33,236 bases of DNA from Candidatus Brockarchaeota archaeon (lineage in GTDB: Archaea; Thermoproteota; EX4484-205; JAAOZP01): contig JAFNJB010000051.1 in assembly GCA_017601245.1 (NCBI GenBank), positions 1 to 33,236 on the forward strand, in the 5' to 3' direction. The translations under genes were made by a program, and so were the position numbers. This document shows, in pieces, positions 24,997 to 32,775 of this stretch (its first letter is position 1; each line of letters begins with the position of its first letter). The notes below the pieces were generated by a model that worked only from the letters and a program-made list of their open reading frames with translations, was not told the DNA's origin and did not search any database.

Positions 24997-26247
24997 TCAC
25001 CTCGTGGTGATTACCTCCTGTGGTTGCAACTCCCACTCCCATTTACCGCGGTTATTCGGTCCAACCCAGAATTCACCCTCTTTTCTCCAGCCCTCTTCAT
25101 TGATAACCATGTCTTTAGTCTTCCACCCTGATTTAATCCTTCTCGTCAAGTCGTCAAACCCCTTATTCCATGAGAGCCCATCGGGAACAGTGACATTCAT
25201 GCTTCCAGCCGCATTTCCATACCTTAAGCAGGATTCAATTGAGTATTTTCTGATGAATGCTGCAACAAAACCCGCGATTGCGGAATCGCCAGAGCCAAGT
25301 GCGCCGACGAATTTCTCCTCTTGGTAGACGGGGAACCAGAGTTCACGGTTAGCCCAGTTATCCAAGTTTGCACATTTTGCTGCTCCGAATTTTTCAAGGC
25401 GATCCTTATCAGCAGTCCTTATGTAAAGACCCCTATATCCGCATTTTATTAGAACTACCCCAGCTCCCATTTCTATCAATTCTTCACCCATGGTGGAGAC
25501 TTCTTTAACAGTTATATGGTCGAGAACGCTTTCTTTTGGTTTAAGTCTCGCTTTCTTCTTGAGGAATTCATCTTTATGGAGGAAGTAAAATATCTCCTCT
25601 ACACTCGGCGCCATAATATCCGTCAAAGGAACCCAGTTTTTAAGTATTGCTATCCAGTCAGCTTGACCCGCGGGGCTATTCTCATCTGGAAGCGAGAGAT
25701 CAAGCATGGTTGTAGTATCTAATTCCTTAGCTTTCTTGAGTATTTTCTTCAACTCTTCCCCTTGATTTTCATAGAGTTTTCGCATCCATGGAGGATAGCC
25801 GAAGAGTAGAAGTTTTGCACGCCCCACGAGGTCGAAATCCATATCATCATAGCCAAAAGTATCGTTTGCACCACAGTGATGAAGGTAGAAACGGTCTATT
25901 CCCGGAATACAAATCGCAATAGTATATGAGGTTGATTCGCCATCTACCATTTTAATTCCCTTGAAACGCCCTTCGTTCTTTTCATACCAGTCTAGAACCA
26001 GTCTACCGAACTCGTCGTTCCCCACTTTTCCGATTAATTCTGTTTTTACGCCGAGTCTGCGAATAGAAACACCAGCATTAGTAACTGGACCACCAGCTGC
26101 GATGACGCATTTACCCATGTTAATCATTTTTCCGGGGATTAGAACGTCGGTGATGTTCTTCACCTCCCCTTCGATCAAAAAGGCCGGTATTATATCAAGG
26201 CAGAGATGGCCGGCAGACACAACATCAATATCTTTCTCCATCTTCAT
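24997..26247 (-). CDS. PfkB-family sugar kinase
   Basis: The product is 416 aa from ATG 26247. It is a ribokinase/PfkB-fold kinase with the N-terminal GGPVTNAGVSIRRLGVKTELIGKVGNDEFG block and the C-terminal catalytic motif GSGDSAIAGF (D about 321; the usual GAGD has Ser for Ala). It should phosphorylate a sugar or nucleoside with ATP. It is longer than the usual 300-330 aa because of insertions and a tail of about 55 residues rich in Trp and Gly (EGEFWVGPNNRGKWEWEL). The track starts at TTG 26265, but that stretch reads as the SD AGGAGGGA; ATG 26247 follows it by 7 nt. It heads the GH3 operon and probably uses the sugar the hydrolases release. The exact sugar is unknown. Confidence 0.9.
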   Translation of the reverse strand: MKMEKDIDVVSAGHLCLDIIPAFLIEGEVKNITDVLIPGKMINMGKCVIAAGGPVTNAGVSIRRLGVKTELIGKVGNDEFGRLVLDWYEKNEGRFKGIKMVDGESTSYTIAICIPGIDRFYLHHCGANDTFGYDDMDFDLVGRAKLLLFGYPPWMRKLYENQGEELKKILKKAKELDTTTMLDLSLPDENSPAGQADWIAILKNWVPLTDIMAPSVEEIFYFLHKDEFLKKKARLKPKESVLDHITVKEVSTMGEELIEMGAGVVLIKCGYRGLYIRTADKDRLEKFGAAKCANLDNWANRELWFPVYQEEKFVGALGSGDSAIAGFVAAFIRKYSIESCLRYGNAAGSMNVTVPDGLSWNKGFDDLTRRIKSGWKTKDMVINEEGWRKEGEFWVGPNNRGKWEWELQPQEVITTR

Positions 26248-26254
26248 TATTTGC

Positions 26255-26262
26255 TCCCTCCT
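26255..26262 (-). promoter_or_regulatory. Strong SD fixing the PfkB gene start
   Basis: AGGAGGGA on the minus strand is 7 nt before ATG 26247 and lies inside the first codons of the longer TTG version, so the longer version is unlikely. Confidence 0.65.
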
Positions 26263-26320
26263 CAACTATTTTATTTTGCACATTGTGTTTTGTCATAGCA
26301 ATGGGTTAAAAATCTGAGTA

Positions 26321-26330
26321 CTTTATATTT
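26321..26330 (-). promoter_or_regulatory. TATA box of the PfkB/GH3 operon
   Basis: AAATATAAAG on the minus strand would start transcription near 26299, leaving a leader of about 50 nt that holds the SD. The divergent nurA promoter shares this 208-base gap. Confidence 0.45.
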
Positions 26331-26424
26331 TTTTCTCCATAATTAGCTAGGGGATAATCTCATAGGCTAGATTAGGGACAGAGAATCTTTTCTCCGAGTT
26401 TTCCATATTAAAACTTGGAAAAAC

Positions 26425-26433
26425 GTTAAATTT
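26425..26433 (+). promoter_or_regulatory. TATA box of the nurA-herA-mre11-rad50 operon
   Basis: GTTAAATTT is centred 27 nt before ATG 26456, which predicts a leaderless operon mRNA. Confidence 0.5.
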
Positions 26434-26455
26434 GAGAGCTATGTTTTTACTCTGA

Positions 26456-27742
26456 ATGTCAGAGGAACAGTTCTTTCAAATATTCCTAGAAAGGATACGT
26501 GAGACATTAAGCAGACTCAACCCTGTAGATTTTAACAATTCCATCTTTACAAACGCCTATTTATCCAAGTGGAATGCTTTTGGAGAAACAATTAAGCCGC
26601 AAGGTGCAATCGTTGCATGCGATGGAAGCTTTGGGGAATCAAGCTTTTCAGGGGGTTTGGTAGTTATTGTTGCAAGGGCAATCGCCCATATCTACTCATT
26701 GAACGATAATAGGATTACAAGCGTTTTTGAAGTCGACACTAAAGCGGGCTATAGGCTGGAGGGTAGAACACTATTCATGAAGACCCTTGAATTAAGGGTT
26801 TTAAGAAGGGCCCTTGAGAAAGCCCTTGAAGAACATATTGAAGCCTTTGGAATATTCGACGGCAGTCTCTACCTCACATTCCTCCACCATAAGGATCGTT
26901 TAAAGAAGATTTCTTCGGTTTTTGAGGATTACGTTAGAGAACTTTCAAACATTCTAAAACTTGCAGAAAAAGGTGTTAAAATAATCGGTGTTTCAAAAGA
27001 TAGCGATATAAACTACCTGCGGGCAAAAGTTGTTACCAGTGTTTTAACAGAGCTATGCAAAGGGATGAGCAATGGAATAGCTCGTAGGAGGAGCTTGAAA
27101 AAACTGCTTAAGGACATTACGAGTAAAGGCTTAGAATGCTTAGACGAATCTTTAAGATCCCTTTGTTTAAGAGAATTAGAGCAGGATTTTTCAGACGAGG
27201 GTCTTTATAGCGAGTTAACATTAGAACCGGGTTTCACAACACCCCTACTACTAGCACCTCAGACCATTTTCCTGACAGGGGAATCTAAAGCAAACGGCTG
27301 GCGTGATACTAGTTTTAGGAGACACATTGGAAAAGACGAGGATTTATCAGGTGTCTTAAAGAGCCTAGACGAGTATTTTTCAAGCACGCCGATAGCACTA
27401 ACCTACTGGAAGCCTCCCAATATGTCCGTGGTCTACAGGCTGGATGTGCCTGCGAGCCTCCTCGGATACTCCGGGAAATGCGAAGACTTAACTGAAGACG
27501 TTTTCTTAGAAGGACGTGATTACCTGGAGAGTATGAAGAATATAGTGGGCGTATTGAATTGGATGAGGCATGGGCCATATGCAGTATATCCGATTGTAGA
27601 AGTGGATAGTATTGCAAAGTTGGATAGGAGTCTTTACAAGAGTGCTTATGAACCTGTTATTGTTGAAGAGCTTAAGAAGAGGGGGTTTAAAGTTAACCCT
27701 AGGAAGAGAAAAATAAGAGATATTGTGCTGAGGGGATACTAA
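26456..27742 (+). CDS. nurA: NurA 5'-3' nuclease
   Basis: NurA is the nuclease that, with the HerA translocase, resects DNA ends to give 3' single strands for recombination. The 428-aa protein has the RNase H-like core: D56 in IVACDGSFGE and D135 in FGIFDGSLYLTF are the expected metal ligands. A long helical insert follows, and the C-terminus holds late family blocks such as SVVYRLDVPASL and YPIVEVDSIAKLD. It is the first gene of a four-gene operon and overlaps herA by one base (TAATG). At 428 aa it is longer than the 330-340 aa of Sulfolobus NurA and closer to the larger NurA of Pyrococcus. The leaderless promoter supports ATG 26456. Confidence 0.92.
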   Translation: MSEEQFFQIFLERIRETLSRLNPVDFNNSIFTNAYLSKWNAFGETIKPQGAIVACDGSFGESSFSGGLVVIVARAIAHIYSLNDNRITSVFEVDTKAGYRLEGRTLFMKTLELRVLRRALEKALEEHIEAFGIFDGSLYLTFLHHKDRLKKISSVFEDYVRELSNILKLAEKGVKIIGVSKDSDINYLRAKVVTSVLTELCKGMSNGIARRRSLKKLLKDITSKGLECLDESLRSLCLRELEQDFSDEGLYSELTLEPGFTTPLLLAPQTIFLTGESKANGWRDTSFRRHIGKDEDLSGVLKSLDEYFSSTPIALTYWKPPNMSVVYRLDVPASLLGYSGKCEDLTEDVFLEGRDYLESMKNIVGVLNWMRHGPYAVYPIVEVDSIAKLDRSLYKSAYEPVIVEELKKRGFKVNPRKRKIRDIVLRGY

Positions 27743-29295
27743 TGGAACCGCTTGGAAGGGTAATAGAAGAATCCACACCATTTAGATTCGTCTTTAAAAC
27801 GAGCATAGATAATCCAATAGCACTCCATGATTACGTCTACGTTGAAATCAACAATGTTGAAGATGGGAGGGTTAGTAGAGAGAGGGTCTTGGCTGAGGTC
27901 ATAGACCTAGGCTCTAAGAACCCACTAGCTACCGAAAAGCTTGTAGCAGAACAGCAGGTTGCAACGTATTCTTACAAGCTTGTCACAGCTGAAGTCGTCG
28001 GCTATCTTAAAGATGGTAGGATAGTAAGGCCTAAAGTAGCTCCCGATCCTAACTCCCCGGTTTACAAAGCGGATGACGAGTTTCTGCAAGCCTTCTTCTC
28101 AGGCGTTGATAATAGGATACCTTTGAAAGTGGCGGCACTACTCAATAGGCCTAGGATAAGCGTTCCCATCCACCTTCAAGACCTCCAGTTCCACCTTGGA
28201 ATTTTCGCCGCAACAAGGGCTGGGAAATCTTATTTCGCGGGAAAACTAATCGAGGAAATTCTGATCAACACTCCATTTCCAGTCGTAGTAATAGATATTC
28301 ATGCTGACTATGTGATGATGGATAGGAAGCCGGATGGGACTAAACATGGCGATTTCAACGTTGTAGTCTACTACCCGCCTAAAGCACCTAGGATTAGTGG
28401 CGTGACAGCAGAGCAGAGAGAGCTCCAGTTAAGCCCGGAGAAACTGACCCATGAAGCTTTGGCAACGCTCTTAGGCGTAACATTGGGCGAGAGACAGAGA
28501 ATAATATTGAGAAGAATATTGAAGAAGCTAAAATCTGAGAGGAAAGCTTTCGGTCTTAATGATGTAATTGCTCAAATAACTGAAGAGTTGAATAAAACAG
28601 ATGAGAATGGAAAATATTTGCTAAAAGGAAATGAAAGAGCGAGGTATGAAAGCCTACTTGATAGACTGGAGGATTTAGGAGAAGATGTTTCCCTCCCCCC
28701 TACTGGAATGGATGTTTCCGAATTGCTCCAGCCTAAAACACTAAGCGTAATCTGCTTGAATGGCCTACGCTCTAAAGTCCAAGATGCGTATGCAAGCATA
28801 ATCGTTGAAATGCTTTTCAAACATCAAGTTTCAAGTAAGGATGAAAAGAATTTCATGCCAGTTTTCCTCTTCATAGAAGAGGCGCATAGAATAGCATCTG
28901 GAGAGGGTGGAGGATATGCTGTAAGGACCATATCAACAGCAATAAGGGAGGGGTCGAAGTTCGGCCTCTTCATAGTTTTAATAAGCCAGCGGCCCAGGAA
29001 TATCGATCCAGATATTTTAAGCAACGTAGGTAACTATGCAGTAATGCGCATTACTAATCAGCAGGACCAGAGCGTAATAGAGAATGCTAGCGAAAGCTTC
29101 TCGCACCGGCTTATAGAAGACCTCCCGGGGTTAAACCAGGGCGAGGCGGTATTGGTTGGACCGTTCGTACCCCTCCCGGTGCATGTTAAGACTTTGGAAA
29201 GGAAGACGATGCATCACGGGGTTACGCCGGAATTAAACGTTTTAATGAAGAGGATTAACGAGGCGCTTGAAAAGAGGGAGAAGAGCAGGTGGTAG
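27742..29295 (+). CDS. herA: HerA DNA translocase/helicase
   Basis: The 517-aa hexameric ATPase drives DNA through the NurA nuclease in end resection. An N-terminal beta-barrel HAS domain (about residues 1-125) is followed by a RecA-like core with Walker A IFAATRAGKSYFAG (about 153-166), Walker B MPVFLFIEEAHRIA (about 373-386) and the sensor region LFIVLISQRPRNIDPDILSN. LPGLNQGEAVLVGPFVPLPVHV near the end is typical of HerA. It starts on the last base of the nurA stop and its stop overlaps the mre11 GTG, so the four genes are translated as a block. Nothing appears missing. Confidence 0.94.
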   Translation: MEPLGRVIEESTPFRFVFKTSIDNPIALHDYVYVEINNVEDGRVSRERVLAEVIDLGSKNPLATEKLVAEQQVATYSYKLVTAEVVGYLKDGRIVRPKVAPDPNSPVYKADDEFLQAFFSGVDNRIPLKVAALLNRPRISVPIHLQDLQFHLGIFAATRAGKSYFAGKLIEEILINTPFPVVVIDIHADYVMMDRKPDGTKHGDFNVVVYYPPKAPRISGVTAEQRELQLSPEKLTHEALATLLGVTLGERQRIILRRILKKLKSERKAFGLNDVIAQITEELNKTDENGKYLLKGNERARYESLLDRLEDLGEDVSLPPTGMDVSELLQPKTLSVICLNGLRSKVQDAYASIIVEMLFKHQVSSKDEKNFMPVFLFIEEAHRIASGEGGGYAVRTISTAIREGSKFGLFIVLISQRPRNIDPDILSNVGNYAVMRITNQQDQSVIENASESFSHRLIEDLPGLNQGEAVLVGPFVPLPVHVKTLERKTMHHGVTPELNVLMKRINEALEKREKSRW

Positions 29296-30566
29296 AGTTG
29301 AAAATAGGTGTTTTTGCAGATACTCATGTAGGCAGGAAAATACCGATTGAAATAGGTGAGCTCAGGAGACTCGCATACCGCCATGCTTTCACGCAATCCA
29401 TAAACATATTCATTGAGGAGGGTGTTGACTACATTATCCATGCAGGCGACCTATTTGAAAAACGCAGTATGACTTCCGAAGACAGCGTCTTTGTGAAAGA
29501 AGAGTTTCAGAGACTCGTGAATTCGATAAAGGAAAAGCATGGTAAAGATGTCTCAATATTCATCGTAAGAGGAAACCATGATGGAAGCTTTGATAACAAT
29601 GCTATAGATTTCGTAAAGCACCCGCTGGCAAAGTATCTTAAAGTAGTGGGTGAATCCCTAATGAGAGGAGAGGAAGAATTTTATACGGACGGGAGAATAA
29701 TATTAGCCGGTTTACCATATCACCCCCATATTTCACGTATCTTCAATGATGTTAAGCCGCTTATAGGAGAGATGTTTAGGGCAAGAGAATTGCCTAAAGT
29801 ATTCTTACTGCATAATTTCATCCAAGGGTATCATGACGTCCCACCGGGGACACCTCCACATAATTTTTTAAACATGAGCGATTTTAAAGGATTGAACGTA
29901 GACATCGTTATAGCTGGACACTACCATATGAAAACCAAGCCGGTTGAAGAAGATGGCATTATCTTCCTAACCCCAGGTGCTACAGAAGCCATAGACCTTT
30001 CCGATGAGGGACCTTTCGGAGTATACATTTTTGAAACAGGGAGTATGCCAAGGTTTATTCAAATAAAGCCATTGCATGAGATACGTAATTCTAAGGTAGA
30101 TTCAATGGGAGCGGTTAAGCCCAGGGAATGGTATGTGGATAATGCTTTGAAAGAAGCTAATGCATATTACTCTTACTTGAAGGAAAAAGGTATTGACGGC
30201 ATATTAAGGATCGTGATATCGGGATATCTGGAAGAAAGAGACCCGTCGACGATAGATTTCGCTTTAAAGAAAGAGTTTTCGAAGCTAGTGGGTCAAACAG
30301 GGCTTTTACATGTAGACCTGGTTAATCGTGTTGAGGAGGTTCCGCAGAAAATAGCTTTTCCGAAAATGGGTACGAGTTTAGACTATGTAGCTACTGTTCT
30401 AAAGCCGTTGGGAGAAGACATCGATGAAGCGATGAGCCTCGTTGAAGAGATAAGTATTGTTCTAGAAGAGAAAGCAAGTCAGAAAACTGGATTACTAACT
30501 GGATTAGATCGGTCGCGTTATGTTAAGCGTTGGCTAGAAATATTTGAAAAAGTGAAGATTAAATGA
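29289..30566 (+). CDS. mre11: Mre11 DNA double-strand break nuclease
   Basis: The 425-aa Mn-dependent nuclease forms the Mre11-Rad50 complex that processes DNA breaks. All phosphodiesterase motifs are present: FADTHVG (D11, H13), HAGDLFE, RGNHDGS, LLHNF and AGHYHMK. A capping domain and a C-terminal Rad50-binding helix region (about 385-425) follow. The start is uncertain: GTG 29289 overlaps the herA stop by 7 nt, and TTG 29298 lies just after GGTGG. The difference is only three residues. It overlaps rad50 by ATGA at its 3' end. Length is close to the Pyrococcus protein (426 aa). Confidence 0.94.
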   Translation: MVELKIGVFADTHVGRKIPIEIGELRRLAYRHAFTQSINIFIEEGVDYIIHAGDLFEKRSMTSEDSVFVKEEFQRLVNSIKEKHGKDVSIFIVRGNHDGSFDNNAIDFVKHPLAKYLKVVGESLMRGEEEFYTDGRIILAGLPYHPHISRIFNDVKPLIGEMFRARELPKVFLLHNFIQGYHDVPPGTPPHNFLNMSDFKGLNVDIVIAGHYHMKTKPVEEDGIIFLTPGATEAIDLSDEGPFGVYIFETGSMPRFIQIKPLHEIRNSKVDSMGAVKPREWYVDNALKEANAYYSYLKEKGIDGILRIVISGYLEERDPSTIDFALKKEFSKLVGQTGLLHVDLVNRVEEVPQKIAFPKMGTSLDYVATVLKPLGEDIDEAMSLVEEISIVLEEKASQKTGLLTGLDRSRYVKRWLEIFEKVKIK

Positions 30567-32554
30567 GCGCCGTAATAGAGAAGCTGATTCTGAAGAATTT
30601 CGAAAGATATAAAAGGGTTGAAATAGATTTCTCAGCAGGGCTTAACCTAATAAAAGGTAGAAACTCCACCGGTAAGACCACTATTTTAAATGCTCTGACC
30701 TTTGCGCTTTTTGGAGAAGCCCCAGAGGTGAAAAACAAGCTGTTAGTATCTAGGCTTCCAGGGTCCAGCGAAATGGTTGTATACGTTAAATTCAGAAGCC
30801 CCAGGAACGGTCAAGTTGTTGAAATAGAGAGGAGGGGCAGCCTCGATAAGAATGGGGACTACAGAACTGAGAATAGAACTCTTAAGATAAACGGTAAAAT
30901 TATACCGGTGGATAGTGAGGAGTCTTTGAAGGAGAAGGTCACAGAACTCTTAGGGATGAGTTTAAGGAAATTCCTAAATCTAGTCTACGTGAGACAAGGG
31001 GGTTTAAACGAAATACTTTCACCAAATAGGGACCAGATGGATTCAATACTGGGAATAACTCTTTTAAGAGAGATTAGGGAGCAGTTTGAAGAAGCACGCA
31101 GGGAATTAGAGAGATTTGAAGGCAGGGATGTCGTCACTGAATTACGCATATTGGAAGAGCAAATACCAAAATACGATTCTGACTTAAGCTTCATAAACAA
31201 AGATATTGAAAATCTTGAAAAAGAAGTAAAGGAATTAGATGAAGTAGTTAGGAAAGCTGAATCTGTAGAATTAAGCGAGCTTCTCGCCAACGTAAGGAGT
31301 AGAGACCTTATCGAACAGGAATTGAACAGGAATAATTCTAGGATTCAAGTATTATTGGAGCAATCAGAAGTATCGTCCGTAGAAGAGTTGGGAGAGAAAA
31401 TGAGGCTTTACAAGAATAGGCTTGAAAGCCTGAGTAATGAGAAGAACAAGCTTGAGGAAGTTATAAAATACTACGAGGATAAGTGGTCAGTAACAAGAGC
31501 ACAAATAGAAAATATCAAAAATCAGATTAGGGAGCGTGAAGGCCTTGCAGAAAAAGGCTTATCCAAGTGTCCTAAATGTGGCCAGGAAATCAATCCCTCA
31601 ATCCTCCGGAAGATAATCGATGAAGACCGTGTTTTATTGGATAGGCTTGAAGAAGAGGAGAAGGTTTTAAGAGAGGCTGTTGATTCAAGCAGAATGAGGC
31701 TTAAACAACTTCTCGACGAGCTTAAGCAAGTTGAAAGCAGATACTTAAACTATAACTCTACTATGGATAAGATAAGAGAAAATCAGAAGGCTCTTGAGGA
31801 ACTCTTGAATAAGAAGAGTAACGTTCTAAAAGCGATATCTGAAAAATTGGATGGTCTGAATCTCCCGTTTAAACCTGAAGATCCTGATTTGATGGTGAAG
31901 ATAGCTCAACTACTTCCAATCCAACCGGAAGAACTTGCGAGAAAGAAGAAGGAGTTGGAGGATAGGAAGAAGACATTAGAAGATAAGAAGCGTAGACGAG
32001 ACAAGCTCTTGGAAGAATTTGAAAAAGCAAAGAAACTTAGAGATAGGCTTAGGGAAAGATTTGAAAAAGCAAATCTAGTGAGAATGCTTGTCCAGTCGAT
32101 TGAGAAAGCAATCGAAGATAGAAGACGTGAGCTTCTGAAGCGAATAGAGTTTAAAGCCTTGGAATATTATAAAACCATGACTGATCAACACGTTTATGAT
32201 GCTATTAGGATAGACCCCGAGGATTATTCCGTGTGGGTTCATCCAAAGGGATTGACAGAGCCGATACCGGCAAACAGAGTAGGCGGAGGGCATCAGACCA
32301 TAATATCTCTCGCATTACGTCTAGCCCTACTAGATTCATTAAACCTACGCTCCCTCCTAATACTCGATGAGCCTACTTACGGTGTTGATTCTCAAAACCT
32401 GCCGCAAGTAGCCAATTACATAGGCGAGGTCTCAAAACACCTATCACAAATAATACTCGTTACTCACCACAATATCTGTGAAGAAGAGGCGTCGAATATC
32501 ATAGAAGTAAGCGTTCAAGAAGACGGGTCGTCTAAAGCCGAGATTAAAATGTAG
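30563..32554 (+). CDS. rad50: Rad50 ATPase, short-arm form with altered signature motif
   Basis: This SMC-like ATPase partners Mre11. Walker A is GRNSTGKTT (32-40), the Q-loop is VYVRQGG, Walker B is LLILDEPTYGVD (D602, E603), and the switch is THHN. The zinc hook CPKCGQ (C336, C339) lies exactly at the middle of the protein, flanked by two coiled-coil arms of about 165-180 residues. At 663 aa it is about 200 residues shorter than usual archaeal Rad50 (850-890), the loss falling equally on both arms, so this is not truncation. The signature normally reading LSGGE is VGGGHQ (573-578), with Gly for the conserved Ser. ATG overlaps the mre11 stop (ATGA). Last gene of the operon. Confidence 0.92.
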   Translation: MSAVIEKLILKNFERYKRVEIDFSAGLNLIKGRNSTGKTTILNALTFALFGEAPEVKNKLLVSRLPGSSEMVVYVKFRSPRNGQVVEIERRGSLDKNGDYRTENRTLKINGKIIPVDSEESLKEKVTELLGMSLRKFLNLVYVRQGGLNEILSPNRDQMDSILGITLLREIREQFEEARRELERFEGRDVVTELRILEEQIPKYDSDLSFINKDIENLEKEVKELDEVVRKAESVELSELLANVRSRDLIEQELNRNNSRIQVLLEQSEVSSVEELGEKMRLYKNRLESLSNEKNKLEEVIKYYEDKWSVTRAQIENIKNQIREREGLAEKGLSKCPKCGQEINPSILRKIIDEDRVLLDRLEEEEKVLREAVDSSRMRLKQLLDELKQVESRYLNYNSTMDKIRENQKALEELLNKKSNVLKAISEKLDGLNLPFKPEDPDLMVKIAQLLPIQPEELARKKKELEDRKKTLEDKKRRRDKLLEEFEKAKKLRDRLRERFEKANLVRMLVQSIEKAIEDRRRELLKRIEFKALEYYKTMTDQHVYDAIRIDPEDYSVWVHPKGLTEPIPANRVGGGHQTIISLALRLALLDSLNLRSLLILDEPTYGVDSQNLPQVANYIGEVSKHLSQIILVTHHNICEEEASNIIEVSVQEDGSSKAEIKM

Positions 32555-32775
32555 ACGACCAGGTGCCTAGGCCCCCATTATTTAGGTGTGAACATCCAGC
32601 TTGATCGATTTGTCGGGTAGAATTGCTGTATAGCGATTTGATCCAACAGGGTCATCAAGCGGGAAAGACCTTTGTCACTTGTTAAGGTTTGGAGCATTGA
32701 AACAGACCTATGCTTTAATTTCAGTCAAATCGTAAATCACTGAGAAAAATATTCCGAAATAGAAGGTTTTGATTA
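32555..32775. other. Longest gene-free stretch in the window; no gene recognised
   Basis: This 221-base gap lies between the convergent rad50 and nucleotidyltransferase genes. It holds the 8-base palindrome GCCTAGGC near its start and a possible weak stem (AGGGTC with GACCTT, one G-T pair) around 32648-32674. I see no convincing ORF, tRNA or C/D box pair in it. Confidence 0.4.

Noticed and set aside
32555-32775. Possible non-coding RNA in the rad50-nucleotidyltransferase gap
   Set aside because: Only a weak 6-bp stem and a short palindrome are seen; no tRNA features, C/D boxes or K-turn could be supported.
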